Notes: generated by a model not told the origin, from the letters alone. DNA of 64,000 bases from Streptomyces sp. SID13726 (GCF_010548375.1 NZ_JAAGLY010000005.1:124001-188000), one strand, 5' to 3'; positions 25,029 to 34,381 are shown, counted from the first letter of the stretch. Numbers and translations are program-made.

Positions 25029-26384
25029 ATGAGTTCTGTCTCCGTCGGGCCCGCCCTGCGCCGCGCCGCCTGCGCCGGAGCCGTGGTCGCCCTGTCCGTC
25101 ACCGGCCTCGGCACAGGCGTCGCCGTCGCCGACGACGAGCCGCAGAGTGACCAACTGTGGGTCCAGGCACCGTACGAGCAGGCGCTCACCGTCGCCCCGG
25201 CCGGCGGCACCGCCCAGTACCGTTCGCTCGCGCTCGGCCTGTACCACGACAACGCCGGCTTCCAGGTGACCGAAGGCCGTCTGACCGTCGACGTCTCCGG
25301 CCTCAGCGGCGTCGCCGAGGTGTCCTGGCCCGACAACTGCACTCCGGACGGCACCGGCACGAAGGCCGTCTGCGACACCGGCGACGTCCCGACTCGCTAC
25401 ACCCCGCAGGTCCGGCTGAAGCTGCGCGCCGCGTCCGGCGCGGCCGTCGGAACCCAGGGCACGATCGAGTACGCGGCCACCGCCACCGGCGGCCCCGACG
25501 GCACCCTCACGGCCCCCGACTCCTCCGCGGAAACCACGGTGACGGTCGCCTCCGGCCCCGACCTGGGCATCCCCACGCCCCAGGACCTCACGGCCGTGCG
25601 CCCCGGCACCCGCCTGACTGTCCCCACCGCCATCACGAACACCGGCAACGAGACCGCCCACGGCTTCACCCTCAAGATGTGGTCGACGTACGGCCTCGCG
25701 ATCACCACCCGCTACCCGCAGTGCACTTACCCGGACCCGGACGCCAACACCCCGTCCTCGTCGGTGACTTACGTGACCTGCGCCTTCGACACCGAGATCC
25801 CCGCGGGCGCCACGGTGCAACTCCCCGCCCCGCTCCGCCTGAAGGCCACCCGCCACGCCCTCTACGACCGCTTCGACTACGAGGTCGAGCCCACCGACGG
25901 CACCACCGACCTCGACACCTCCGACAACGGCCGTTCCTGGCACGTCACCACCGACAACACCGCCGACTTCGCCGTCCACGGCACAAAGGTGACCGCCGCG
26001 GCCGGCGACACGGTCACCGCGGGCTTCCGCTTCACCAACCGGGGCCCGGCCTGGGTGGCCGACGTGGCCTCCGGCGACCCGGTCCCCGCGATCGACTACT
26101 ACCTCCCGCCGGGCACGACAGCCACTTCGATCCCCACCACCTGCCACACCGCGCACAGCGCCGGCGACGACCCCACGGTCCCCCACTACACCTGCACCCT
26201 CCCCACCTGGACCAAGCCCCACCTGAAGGTCGACTTCCCCTTCCAGCTCCGCATCGACGACGCGGTCCCGAACGCGACCGGCCACGTCACGGTCCGCCCC
26301 TACGACGAGACCGCGACGACCTTCCCGTTCGACCCGAACACGAAGAACAACTCGACGAAGGTGATCGTGAACCCGTCGGCGTAA
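25029..26384 (+). CDS. Secreted beta-sandwich repeat protein
   Basis: The 451-residue exported protein has a Sec signal (LRRAACAGAVVALSVTGLGT to AVA) and no lipobox. It appears to contain two or more Ig-like or CARDB-like modules. The phrases PTAITNTGNETAHGFTL and AGFRFTNRGPAWVADV are the typical start of domains found in cell-surface and DUF11 proteins. There is no LPXTG or C-terminal helix, so it is released rather than anchored. GGGAGAAG precedes the ATG. Function is unknown; adhesion or structural roles are guesses. Confidence 0.7.
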   Translation: MSSVSVGPALRRAACAGAVVALSVTGLGTGVAVADDEPQSDQLWVQAPYEQALTVAPAGGTAQYRSLALGLYHDNAGFQVTEGRLTVDVSGLSGVAEVSWPDNCTPDGTGTKAVCDTGDVPTRYTPQVRLKLRAASGAAVGTQGTIEYAATATGGPDGTLTAPDSSAETTVTVASGPDLGIPTPQDLTAVRPGTRLTVPTAITNTGNETAHGFTLKMWSTYGLAITTRYPQCTYPDPDANTPSSSVTYVTCAFDTEIPAGATVQLPAPLRLKATRHALYDRFDYEVEPTDGTTDLDTSDNGRSWHVTTDNTADFAVHGTKVTAAAGDTVTAGFRFTNRGPAWVADVASGDPVPAIDYYLPPGTTATSIPTTCHTAHSAGDDPTVPHYTCTLPTWTKPHLKVDFPFQLRIDDAVPNATGHVTVRPYDETATTFPFDPNTKNNSTKVIVNPSA

Positions 26385-26408
26385 GGGGGAGGAGTCCGCG
26401 GGATCCGC

Positions 26409-27365
26409 TCAGGCGGGCGGCCGGGGTGCGAGAACCGCGATGTCATCGCCGAACCCCACCACCAGCCGCCCGTCGGACGCCATGGCCACGGCGGTCACCT
26501 CCGAGGGGAACTCCAGATCCGAGCCCACCTGACGACGGGCGACGAGGTCCCACACCCGTACGACCCGGTCGTCCCCGCCGGTGACGACGAGCGGGCGGCC
26601 GTCGACCACGGCCGAGGCGAGGGCCCACACGGGACCGGCGTGGCCGACCAGAGCCGCCCGCCCGGCCTCGTCCCACAACTGGACCCGCCCGCTCCAGTCA
26701 CCGGTGACGGCGACCAACCGCTCCCCGACGGTGGCGGCGGCCAGCGACACCCGCTGCGCGCCGCCGCCGGCCGGGGGCGCGAGCTGCCCCCGACACCGGC
26801 CGTCGGCCAGGCTCCACGCCCGGACACTGCTGTCGTCGTGCAGGGTGACACCGACACTCCCCCCGTCTGCGACGGCCACCGCCACCACGGCCCCGACACG
26901 CTCCGCCGACGGATCGAGGCCTTCGACCACGTCACCCCTGACGGGATCCCACAGCACCACCCTGGGAACACTCTCCCGCCCCAGGAACACCAGGAACCGC
27001 CCCTGCACCACTGCCGTCGCGACAGCCCACCCCCCACCGTCGAGACTCCCCAGCCGCCGCCGCGCACCCAGATCCCAAGCCCCACCCAAAGCAGACGGCC
27101 CGACCACAACGCCGACACCTCGACCGCCCACGGCCACACCCCACACCGCCCCACCAACGACCAACGGCTCACCGATCCGCTCACCGGTCCCCAGATCCCA
27201 CACCAGCACGCCCCCGTCATCACCCCCGCTGACGACGACATCCCGCCCACCCACCACACCCACAACCACCGACCGCACCGAGTCCCCGTGCCCGGCACCA
27301 CCCCCACCACCACTGACCCACTCCACCCGCCACCCGGCCCCCGGGCTCACCACTCGCACCACCAC
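26409..27365 (-). CDS. WD40 repeat protein
   Basis: A beta-propeller protein of about 318 residues is encoded, with five or more WD units: VLVWDLGTGERIG, GAWDLGARRRLG, VVLWDPVRGDVV, VRAWSLADGRCRG, VQLWDEAGRAALVGHAG and VVRVWDLVARRQVG. Three GTG codons in a row (27365, 27362 and 27359) follow AGGAAGGA; the middle one has the best spacing. The upstream half of the propeller is unusually Gly/Val-rich. WD40 proteins are scaffolds, and no partner domain or membrane segment is present. Confidence 0.8.
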   Translation of the reverse strand: MVVRVVSPGAGWRVEWVSGGGGGAGHGDSVRSVVVGVVGGRDVVVSGGDDGGVLVWDLGTGERIGEPLVVGGAVWGVAVGGRGVGVVVGPSALGGAWDLGARRRLGSLDGGGWAVATAVVQGRFLVFLGRESVPRVVLWDPVRGDVVEGLDPSAERVGAVVAVAVADGGSVGVTLHDDSSVRAWSLADGRCRGQLAPPAGGGAQRVSLAAATVGERLVAVTGDWSGRVQLWDEAGRAALVGHAGPVWALASAVVDGRPLVVTGGDDRVVRVWDLVARRQVGSDLEFPSEVTAVAMASDGRLVVGFGDDIAVLAPRPPA

Positions 27366-27497
27366 TGTGTCCTTCCTCGGCCAACTGCCCAGCCCCTGAG
27401 ACGACTTCGGCCGCCTCCACTTCACCGGGGTCCTTCCGGGTCCCCGGTCGGTACGCTGCGCAGCCCAGGCATTGTCCACGTGATGGGGGAGGGGCAA

Positions 27498-27860
27498 GTG
27501 AGGACCACAGATCCGGAGTACCCGGCCGCGGTCGAAGCGGCTGTCGAGGTATTGCGGGGGCGGGCCCGTCAGGGGAGGACGATCACCTACGGGGAACTGA
27601 GCGCCGAACTGGCGGAGCGGGGCTTCGACTCCGTTCCGCCGTATCGCGGGGTCATGACCTACCTGCTCAGGGATGTCTGCCTGCACGGCAACGCCGACGG
27701 GCGAGACCCCATGCTCTCGGCGATCGTGGTGAACAAGGCCAGCCGCGAGCCGTCCGAGCAGTTCTCCATCCTGGCCCGGAGCCTCCCCTTCTCCCGTTCG
27801 GGAGACTGGAGTTGGCGGGACGAGCAGGAGAGGGTGTTCGGGCGGTACCGCGAGGAGTGA
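27498..27860 (+). CDS. Conserved hypothetical protein, winged-helix-like
   Basis: I do not recognise a named family. The 120-residue product starts at GTG 27498 (GGAGG five bases upstream) and contains RGRARQGRTITYGELSAELA and PYRGVMTYLLRDVC, which look like a small helical DNA-binding fold, and then SAIVVNKASREPS. The pattern is loosely like restriction-system or alkyltransferase-like winged helices, but I see no catalytic motif. It stands alone. Confidence 0.55.
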   Translation: MRTTDPEYPAAVEAAVEVLRGRARQGRTITYGELSAELAERGFDSVPPYRGVMTYLLRDVCLHGNADGRDPMLSAIVVNKASREPSEQFSILARSLPFSRSGDWSWRDEQERVFGRYREE

Positions 27861-27908
27861 CCTGCCGCTCCGCCGACCTCCGCTCCAGGAGTTCGCTCCG
27901 AGCACCGG

Positions 27909-28283
27909 TCAGCCGAAGACGAGTTCGACTTCCCTCTCCAGGCAGAACCTGATGACGGCGACCAACTCCCGGACGTCGTCGACGCGTCGTCGTTCACCGG
28001 CATCACGCCGCCGCTGCTCCACGATCGCCTCCAGCCGGGGCAGCATCGCGACGCACTGAGCAGGCGTGAGGTCGGGCCCGGTGTCGTCCGGATGGTCGAG
28101 CAGTGGAGTCAGCGTGGTGGACACGCTGTTCCACGGACGGTCGCCGCCGAAGCCGTGCATGTCGGTGAGGGCGAACCCCTCGGCCTCGGCCAGCCACTCC
28201 CGGAACAGGTTGAAGCCCGTGTAGGACCAGGAGACGTCCGGGCTGGTCACGTCACCGTCTCCCGGAAAGAGTACGAGCCCCAC
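27909..28283 (-). CDS. Conserved hypothetical Streptomyces protein
   Basis: This 124-residue protein begins MGLVLFPGDGDVTSPDVSWS and contains WLAEAEGFALTDMHGFGG and PLLDHPDDTGPDLTP. I recognise this as a conserved actinobacterial hypothetical family with no known function. It is soluble and acidic, with a helical C-terminal half. It lies downstream of the ATP-binding protein on the same strand with a 15-bp gap, so the two are probably cotranscribed. Confidence 0.7.
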   Translation of the reverse strand: MGLVLFPGDGDVTSPDVSWSYTGFNLFREWLAEAEGFALTDMHGFGGDRPWNSVSTTLTPLLDHPDDTGPDLTPAQCVAMLPRLEAIVEQRRRDAGERRRVDDVRELVAVIRFCLEREVELVFG

Positions 28284-28298
28284 CCTGTCCCCCTCACT

Positions 28299-28808
28299 TC
28301 ACTGCCGCGGCCCCAGGATCGGTCGAGGAGAGGAGCACGGGCAACCGAAATGATCGCCCTTCACCTCGCACCACACCGTCTTGGTGTACGGATCTCCACA
28401 GGCCGTTCCCCAGTGCGTGGACAGCGCCTCGACGAGGAGGAGGCCACGGCCCGAGTCGTTCTCAGGGGAAGGGGCCGGGAGGGTGCCGGGGACCGGTGGG
28501 CGATCGGCCGGTCGGGGGTCGGTGACTTCGACGCGGAGGGTGGCGTCCTCGGGGTGGAGGGTGAGGCGGAGGCGGAAGTCACGGCCGGGAACGCGGCCGT
28601 GCCGGGCGGCGTTCGCGGCGAGCTCGGCGACCAGGAGGACGGCCGTCTCGTGGGCCTCCGTGCCGTACGGCCAGCCCCAGCCGTGCAGTTGCTCCGCCGC
28701 CAACCGGCGCGCCAGCCGGGCGCCTCTGGGCGTGGCCGACAGGCGGACGGCGAAGTGGTGGGTGACGGCGGGCGAAGCGACCGGCTGATGGTCGATATCG
28801 GCGTTCAT
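28299..28808 (-). CDS. RsbW-like ATP-binding protein
   Basis: The 169-residue protein is a stand-alone GHKL ATPase of the anti-sigma/serine kinase type. It has ETAVLLVAELAANAARHGR (N box), VEVTDPRPADRPP (G1 region) and DSGRGLLLVEALSTHWG (G2 region). Streptomyces encodes many such proteins next to XRE/DUF5753 and DUF397 genes, and this one is divergent from just such a pair. A Cys-bearing tail (GDHFGCPCSSPRP) is unusual. A role as a switch protein in development or antibiotic control is inferred from the triad. Confidence 0.82.
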   Translation of the reverse strand: MNADIDHQPVASPAVTHHFAVRLSATPRGARLARRLAAEQLHGWGWPYGTEAHETAVLLVAELAANAARHGRVPGRDFRLRLTLHPEDATLRVEVTDPRPADRPPVPGTLPAPSPENDSGRGLLLVEALSTHWGTACGDPYTKTVWCEVKGDHFGCPCSSPRPILGPRQ

Positions 28809-28982
28809 GTCACTCAGCGTGGTCGGCTGACCCTACTCTGAACAGCGACGAAGGTGGTACGCGGCGTCACTGTCCGGGTGCTGTCCGGCGCTGTCCGGGC
28901 GGTGCGGCGTTACGCCCCGTACCGACGGGAGTTGGGTACGGGCGGCACGTGGAGGTGGCCGGGCGTGGGTAACGGTGACGGG

Positions 28983-29810
28983 ATGGAGCCCTACGGCGCC
29001 GACGACGAGGAGTCGGCGGCGGTACTGCGGACCGTGGGCAGGGTCGTCAAGACGCGCCGGGAGCAACAGGGGCTCAGGCAGGCCGAGTTGGCGACAGCCA
29101 TCGGATACAGCGAGGAGCAGGTGTCCTCGGTGGAGCGGGGGCGACGGGCGCCGAGTCCGGCGTTCCTGAAGGCAGCCGACGAGGTACTGAGCGCCGGCGG
29201 GCTGATCGACGCGCTGAAGAAGGACGTCGAGCAGGCCCGGTACCCGAAGAAGGTACGGGACCTGGCCAAGCTGGAGGCGGAGGCGGTCGAGATCTGCGCC
29301 TACGACAACTCCGTGGTGAACGGGCTCCTGCAGACCGAGGAGTACTTGACGGCGGTGTTCGCCTCACGGCGCCCGGCGTTCTCGGAGGAGGACGTGGAAC
29401 GGCTTGTCGCAGCACGGCTGGCACGCCAGGGAATCGTCGGCGGAAACGGGATGATCCCCGCCTTCAGCTTCGTGCATGATGAGGCCGCCCTGCGCCGTCC
29501 GGTCGGAGGCAGGGCGGTCCTGCGTCGACAGCTCGAACGGCTGCTGGAGATCGGGCAGATGCGGAACGTGGAGATCCAAGTGCTGCCCATCCACTGCGAG
29601 GACAACGCCGGTCTCGACGGTCCCTTCCATCTGCTGCGGCTGAAACAGGGCACCACAGTGGCGCACAGCGATATCCAGCTCGTCAGCCGGCTGGTCTCGG
29701 ACCGCAGGGAGATCCAGATCCTCGAACTGCGCTATGGGATTATCCGAGCGCAGGCTCTCACCCCGAGAGAGTCGCTGGGCTACATCGAGAAACTGCTGGG
29801 AGAGTCATGA
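28983..29810 (+). CDS. XRE-family regulator with DUF5753 domain
   Basis: The 275-residue protein has an N-terminal HTH (GRVVKTRREQQGLRQAELATAIGYSEEQVSSVERG) and a C-terminal DUF5753 domain (EICAYDNSVVNGLLQTEEYLTAVF, FVHDEAALRRPVGG, VEIQVLP). Family members such as WhiJ-type regulators control differentiation and secondary metabolism and work with small DUF397 proteins. The DUF397 gene overlaps its stop by ATGA. ATG 28983 is chosen as the HTH-proximal start; no strong ribosome binding site is visible. Confidence 0.9.
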   Translation: MEPYGADDEESAAVLRTVGRVVKTRREQQGLRQAELATAIGYSEEQVSSVERGRRAPSPAFLKAADEVLSAGGLIDALKKDVEQARYPKKVRDLAKLEAEAVEICAYDNSVVNGLLQTEEYLTAVFASRRPAFSEEDVERLVAARLARQGIVGGNGMIPAFSFVHDEAALRRPVGGRAVLRRQLERLLEIGQMRNVEIQVLPIHCEDNAGLDGPFHLLRLKQGTTVAHSDIQLVSRLVSDRREIQILELRYGIIRAQALTPRESLGYIEKLLGES

Positions 29811-30022
29811 GCCTCAAGCCCTTGGCCGGTGAAGCCACCGCGCTGGAGTGGTTCAAGAGCAGCCACAGCAATCCCGACGGCGCTGCCTGCATCGAGATCG
29901 CCCCCACCCCCACCACCATCCACGTACGGGACTCGAAGCACCTCCCGGGCCCCCAACTCGCCTTCGGCCCCCACCAGTGGTCCGCCTTCGTCTCGTACGC
30001 CGCCACCACCCGCTGCGCGTGA
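29807..30022 (+). CDS. DUF397 protein, partner of the XRE regulator
   Basis: This 71-residue protein has the DUF397 signature EWFKSSHSNPDGAACIEIA near residues 14-32, then HVRDSKHLPGPQLAF and WSAFV. DUF397 proteins accompany DUF5753 regulators and are thought to antagonise or tune them. The ATGA overlap with the regulator gene implies coupled synthesis, and a terminator overlaps its stop codon. Confidence 0.9.
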   Translation: MSLKPLAGEATALEWFKSSHSNPDGAACIEIAPTPTTIHVRDSKHLPGPQLAFGPHQWSAFVSYAATTRCA

Positions 30023-30047
30023 CCCGGGGCACACCCGCCCCGGGTCA
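30020..30047. terminator. Terminator overlapping a stop codon
   Basis: An 11-bp perfect stem (30020-30030 with 30037-30047) with loop ACACCC begins at the TGA of the DUF397 gene and separates it from a convergent gene. Confidence 0.75.
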
Positions 30048-30062
30048 CAGGAACAACACCCC

Positions 30063-31130
30063 TCAGCCCGCGGTGGCAGCGACCGCGCCCCGCCCTTCCC
30101 GCCACCACGAAGCCCCCAGGGCCAACACGACCCCGCCCACCGCATAAGCGACCAGCACCCACAGCGCCGCCCCCGTCGCATGCCCGGAGAAGTACACCGT
30201 GTTCCGTACCAGCGTCGTTCCCGCGCCCGGCGGGAGCGCCTGGCCGATCGCGCTCCAGAAGGCCGGCAGCAGGGGGGCCGGGTAGACGCCGCCCGAACTC
30301 GGGTTGCCCAGCACCACGAAGAGCAGGACGACCACGCCCGTGCCGAGGAGGCCGAGCAGGGTCTGGAGTGCGAGGGCGGTTGCCGCCGAGGCCATGACGA
30401 CCAGGGTGCCGATTCCGCTCAGGGCCCAGAAGTGGCCGCCCAGGGCGTCGAACACCGGTCCCACGATCACCGCGCCGGCGATGCCCGAGACCACCGCGTA
30501 CGGCACGAGCACCCCGAGCCGGATCAGTGTGCGGTGGCGGTTGGCCGGGCGGGAGCCCGAGGCCATGCCCATGATGGTGGCGGTGAGGTAGCCGCCGATC
30601 ACCCAGCCGAGGACGAGGTAGAAGGACGTCATCCCGCGCCCGTCACCGGAGTTGGGGGAGCGGATGTCCGTGACCGTGATCCGGCGCTTCTCCGACGCCT
30701 CGATCTTCTGGGCGATCTGGGTCGCGGTCTGGGAGACCGAAGGGCCGCCGGCCGAGGCGACGAGGAGGGTGTCCTCGGTGCCGGTCGCGTTGAAGAGGAA
30801 GGCCGCGTCCGCGCGCCGGGTCAGGACCCGATCAGTGGCAACGGACTTGCTGGAGGCGGCCGTTGCCTTCACGGGGTCGCCGTCCAGGGCGTTGAGCTGG
30901 GCGACGATCTTCGCGGAGGCCTCCTGGGGGGCGACCACGGCGACCGGGATCCGGTGCGGGGTGGGGGAGTGGAAGGCGCCCACGTACGAGACGACGAAGG
31001 CCAGTTGGACCAGCAGGCCGCCGAGGACCAGGCCGAAGGCGCGGAAGGTGACGGCGTCCTTGAACTCGGCCGCGAAGCCGGAGGATTCCGTGGGGGGTCT
31101 GCCCGAGGAAGGGCTGGGGGGTGCGTTCAC
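30063..31130 (-). CDS. DUF3533/ABC-2-like membrane protein
   Basis: The 355-residue membrane protein has one N-terminal helix (near 34-53), an extracytoplasmic region of about 130 residues, and five to six C-terminal helices including YLVLGWVIGGYLTATIMGMASG and TGVVVLLFVVLGNPSSGGVYP. This is the layout of DUF3533/YhgE-type ABC-2 permease relatives. No ATPase gene is nearby. It starts at GTG 31130, about 55 bp beyond the phosphatase stop. Transport of a lipid or peptide is a family-level guess. Confidence 0.72.
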   Translation of the reverse strand: MNAPPSPSSGRPPTESSGFAAEFKDAVTFRAFGLVLGGLLVQLAFVVSYVGAFHSPTPHRIPVAVVAPQEASAKIVAQLNALDGDPVKATAASSKSVATDRVLTRRADAAFLFNATGTEDTLLVASAGGPSVSQTATQIAQKIEASEKRRITVTDIRSPNSGDGRGMTSFYLVLGWVIGGYLTATIMGMASGSRPANRHRTLIRLGVLVPYAVVSGIAGAVIVGPVFDALGGHFWALSGIGTLVVMASAATALALQTLLGLLGTGVVVLLFVVLGNPSSGGVYPAPLLPAFWSAIGQALPPGAGTTLVRNTVYFSGHATGAALWVLVAYAVGGVVLALGASWWREGRGAVAATAG

Positions 31131-31185
31131 GGCCGCATCGTCGCACAGCTGGATGAATCCAACGTTCCGCTTGACGGACGGCGTC

Positions 31186-33627
31186 TCACCCCGCCGAGGC
31201 CGGCAGCCCCAGCTCCGCCCAGATCGTCTTCCCCGTCTCCGTCTGCCGGCTCCCCCACCGCTCCGCCATCTGGGCGACCAGCAGCAGCCCCCGCCCGCCC
31301 TCGTCGAACACCCGCGCCCGCCGCAGATGCGGGGCCGTACTGCTGCCGTCCGAGACCTCGCAGATCAGCGTCGAGTCACGGATCAGCCGTAGCACGACCG
31401 GATCGTCGCCGTAGCGCACGGCGTTGGTGACCAGCTCGCTCACGATCAGCTCGGTGGCGAAGGCCGCCTCGCCGAGGCCCCACGCCGACACCTGCTCGCC
31501 CGCCGCCTTGCGGGCGCGGGCCACCGCGGCGGGGTCGCGCGGGAGGTGCCAGGTGCGGACCTTCGCGGTGTCGAGGGCGGAGGTGCGGGCCAGCATGAGG
31601 ACGATGTCGTCGGCCGGGCGCCCCGGCAGCACCGTCCGCAGCACCTGGTCGCAGGTCTCCTCCAGGGGCCCCGCCTTGTCGGCGAGCGCCCCGCGCAGCA
31701 GTTCGAGACCGACCTCGATGTCCCGGTCGGCCGCCTCGACCAGCCCGTCGGTGTAGAGCGCGAGCAGACTGCCCTCCTCCAGCTCCACCTCGACCGACTC
31801 GAACGGCAGCCCGCCCAGGCCCAGCGGCGGCCCGGCGGGCAGGTCCAGGAACCGCACGTCGCCGTCGGGGGTGACCACGGCGGGCGGCGGATGGCCGGCC
31901 CGGGCCATGGTGCAACGGCGCGACACCGGGTCGTAGACGGCGTACACACAGGTCGCGCCCACCTCGCCGGAGGTCGGGGCCGCCGCCCGGCCGCGCGCCT
32001 CGGGGCCCTCCTCGCGGTCGAGCCGTACGACGAGGTCGTCCAGCTGGGTGAGGAGCTCGTCCGGGGCGAGATCGACGTCCGCGAGGGTGCGTACGGCCGT
32101 CCGCAGGCGGCCCATCGTCGCCGAGGCGTGGATGCCGTGGCCCACCACGTCGCCCACGACCAGGGCGACCCGGGCTCCGGACAGCGGGATGACGTCGAAC
32201 CAGTCCCCGCCGACGTCCGCCCCTGACCCGGCCGGGAGATAGCGGTAGGCCACCTCCATGGCGGCGAGGTCCGGCGGCCGGTCGGGCAGGAGGCTGCGCT
32301 GGAGGGCGAGGGCGGTGCGGCGCTCGCGGGTGTAGCGGCGGGCGTTGTCCACGCTGACCGCGGCCCGCGCGACGATCTCCTCGGCGAGCAGCAGGTCGTC
32401 CTCGCTGAACGGCTCCGGAGTGCGGTGCCGCAGGAAGTGCACCAGGCCCAGGGTGACCCCGCGGGCACGCAGCGGCACCATCATCACCGAGTGGATCAGA
32501 TGCCGGTGCACGGACTCGGCACGGGCCCGGGAGGACCGGATCCACTCCTGGAGCCCGGGATCGCCGGGCTTCGGCAGGGTGCCGCGGCCCGCGACCAGGG
32601 CCCGCATCGGAGGCGTGTCCACCGGGTAGAACGTCGTACCGCCGGACGGGACCACCGACTCCGGGCACCCGTCGAGCACCGACCGCTGCGCGGTACGTCG
32701 TACGGTCACCGGCCGGCCCGCGGGGACCGGCTCCGGCTCCTCCCCCTCGGCGACCGACTCCAGCAGGTCCACGGTCACGAAGTCCGCGAACCCCGACACG
32801 GCCACCTCGGCCAGCTCCTCCGCCGTCCGGGTCACGTCCAGGGTGCTGCCGATGCGGAGGCTGGCGTCGTTGAGGACGGCGAGCCGGCGGCGGGCCCAGT
32901 ACTGCTCGGTGGTGTCGAAGACGGCCGCCGACATCCCCCTGACGGTCCCGCCCTCGTCCTTGAGCGGCGACAGGAACATCGACCAGGCGTGCCCCCGGAC
33001 CTCGCCGGGCGCCTGACCGTGGTTCTCGTGGAAGACCGGCTCACCCGTCCGCAGCACCTGCCGCTGGAGACGGTCGTACTCGTCGAAGGGCGGGTTCGGC
33101 TCGATCTCCCACAGGGTCAGGCCCCGCATCTCCGCGACGGTCCGGCCCATCACCCGGGTCATGACCTCGTTGGCGGCCACCAGCCGGGCGTCCAGGTCGT
33201 AGATCGCCACCGGCACCGGCAGCTGGGCGAGCGTGAGATCCCACAGGGCCTCCGCCGACACCTCGGCGGGCCCGGCCACCCGCTCCGCGGCGGCCCCGGT
33301 CACCAGCCACGGCCGCCCGCCGTCGCCGTCCGCGAGAGGCGTCCCCTGAAGCCGTACGACGACCCGGTCGCCGTCCCTGTGCCGCAACGCCACCTGTGTC
33401 GCCCACCGCAGCCCGCCGGCCACGTGGCGCCGCGCCGACTCGGGCAGGTCCGCCGCGAGCAGCTCCGCCGCAGGCCTCCCCACGATCTCCCCGGCCTCGT
33501 ACCCGAGCAGCTCCCGCGCCCCCGCACCCCACACCGCGATCACCCCACGGCCGTCCACCACGACCGCCAGGTCCTCCGGTACCCGACCCTCCACGGCGCC
33601 TCCGCCTGTACCGCCCCAGCTGTCCAT
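31186..33627 (-). CDS. PAS-GAF-SpoIIE phosphatase with C-terminal RsbW-like ATPase
   Basis: This 813-residue multidomain regulator has two PAS domains (about 15-120 and 140-260), a GAF domain (about 270-430), a PP2C/SpoIIE phosphatase (about 450-665; GGDWFDVIPLSGARVALVVGDVVGHG, ARAGHPPPAVV, LLALYTDGLVEAADRD) and a C-terminal GHKL ATPase (about 690-810; ATELIVSELVTNAVRYG, GGRGLLLVAQMAERWG). Phosphatase and kinase of the partner-switch pathway are thus fused, letting one protein set anti-anti-sigma phosphorylation in response to signals. Metal-binding aspartates are kept. GGGAGG lies eight bases before the ATG. Confidence 0.92.
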   Translation of the reverse strand: MDSWGGTGGGAVEGRVPEDLAVVVDGRGVIAVWGAGARELLGYEAGEIVGRPAAELLAADLPESARRHVAGGLRWATQVALRHRDGDRVVVRLQGTPLADGDGGRPWLVTGAAAERVAGPAEVSAEALWDLTLAQLPVPVAIYDLDARLVAANEVMTRVMGRTVAEMRGLTLWEIEPNPPFDEYDRLQRQVLRTGEPVFHENHGQAPGEVRGHAWSMFLSPLKDEGGTVRGMSAAVFDTTEQYWARRRLAVLNDASLRIGSTLDVTRTAEELAEVAVSGFADFVTVDLLESVAEGEEPEPVPAGRPVTVRRTAQRSVLDGCPESVVPSGGTTFYPVDTPPMRALVAGRGTLPKPGDPGLQEWIRSSRARAESVHRHLIHSVMMVPLRARGVTLGLVHFLRHRTPEPFSEDDLLLAEEIVARAAVSVDNARRYTRERRTALALQRSLLPDRPPDLAAMEVAYRYLPAGSGADVGGDWFDVIPLSGARVALVVGDVVGHGIHASATMGRLRTAVRTLADVDLAPDELLTQLDDLVVRLDREEGPEARGRAAAPTSGEVGATCVYAVYDPVSRRCTMARAGHPPPAVVTPDGDVRFLDLPAGPPLGLGGLPFESVEVELEEGSLLALYTDGLVEAADRDIEVGLELLRGALADKAGPLEETCDQVLRTVLPGRPADDIVLMLARTSALDTAKVRTWHLPRDPAAVARARKAAGEQVSAWGLGEAAFATELIVSELVTNAVRYGDDPVVLRLIRDSTLICEVSDGSSTAPHLRRARVFDEGGRGLLLVAQMAERWGSRQTETGKTIWAELGLPASAG

Positions 33628-33985
33628 ACCCCAAGCCTCCCGCCGCACGGCTCCCCTCTCAAGCGAGGAGGGGGTGCGGTGGGCTCGGCGTGGGGTGCCG
33701 CAGTCTTGCACGGGGTGGTGGGGGTGGGGGTGGGAATGGGTGATCTCGGGGGAGAGCGATTCGTCCGCTCCGGCACCGGGGCTCCGTTGCGGCTGTGCGG
33801 GCGGGTTCAGCCGTACTGGTGGGGAGGGAGTGCGGCGAAGACGAAGCGCTTCACGGACCGTGGCCGGGCCTGGAGCCGGCGCCGGGGCGGCCCGGTGTTC
33901 GTGGACCGGGCGCCGGAGTCGGTCGTGCGGCTCGGCCGGCAGGCCTTTCGCACTCCGTCGTCGCGTGACAGCAGCCGTCCGTCGC
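33628..33985. other. 358-bp stretch, only a weak small ORF
   Basis: This stretch lies between the SpoIIE phosphatase start and the cupin stop. The plus strand has a possible 86-codon frame from ATG 33736 to 33996 (MGDLGGERFVRSG, later GGPVFVDRAPESVVRLGRQ) with moderate codon bias, running 11 bp into the cupin gene. I see no family and no good ribosome binding site, so I do not call it a gene. A G-rich run with many GGTGGG units lies at about 33710-33740. Confidence 0.5.
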
Positions 33986-34381
33986 TCACGCGTTGAGGAC
34001 GTGTCCGGTCGTCGCGTCGACGTGGGCGGGGATCTCGTCGTGGCGGTCGCCCACGGTCGGCGTCCCGGTCGGCTCGAACATGAGGATCGCGGCTCCGGAC
34101 GGCGCGTACGGCTTGTGCTCCGTACCCGCGGGGACCGTGAAGGCCGCCCCCTGCCGCAGCAGGACCGCGCGCTCACCCTCGGGCTCGCGCAACGAGATGT
34201 GCAGTTCCCCGTCGAGCACCAGGAAGAACTCGTCCGTGTCGTCATGAACGTGCCAGATGTGTTCGCCCTCGACCTTGGCGACCCGGACGTCGTAGTCGTT
34301 GACGCGTGTGACGATGCGCGGACTCCACAGCGCGTCAAAGGAGTCCAGGGCCTGGCGAAGAGAGATCGGCTGGTTGCTCAT
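33986..34381 (-). CDS. Cupin-domain protein
   Basis: The 131-residue protein is a single-domain cupin. Motif 1 is HIWHVHDDTDEFFLVLDGEL (two His and Glu as metal ligands) and motif 2 is FTVPAGTEHKPYA. Such small cupins act as metal-dependent isomerases or dioxygenases, or as ligand sensors. It is divergent from a GlxA-type regulator across only about 50 bp, so that regulator probably controls it. The substrate is not predictable. Confidence 0.85.
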   Translation of the reverse strand: MSNQPISLRQALDSFDALWSPRIVTRVNDYDVRVAKVEGEHIWHVHDDTDEFFLVLDGELHISLREPEGERAVLLRQGAAFTVPAGTEHKPYAPSGAAILMFEPTGTPTVGDRHDEIPAHVDATTGHVLNA

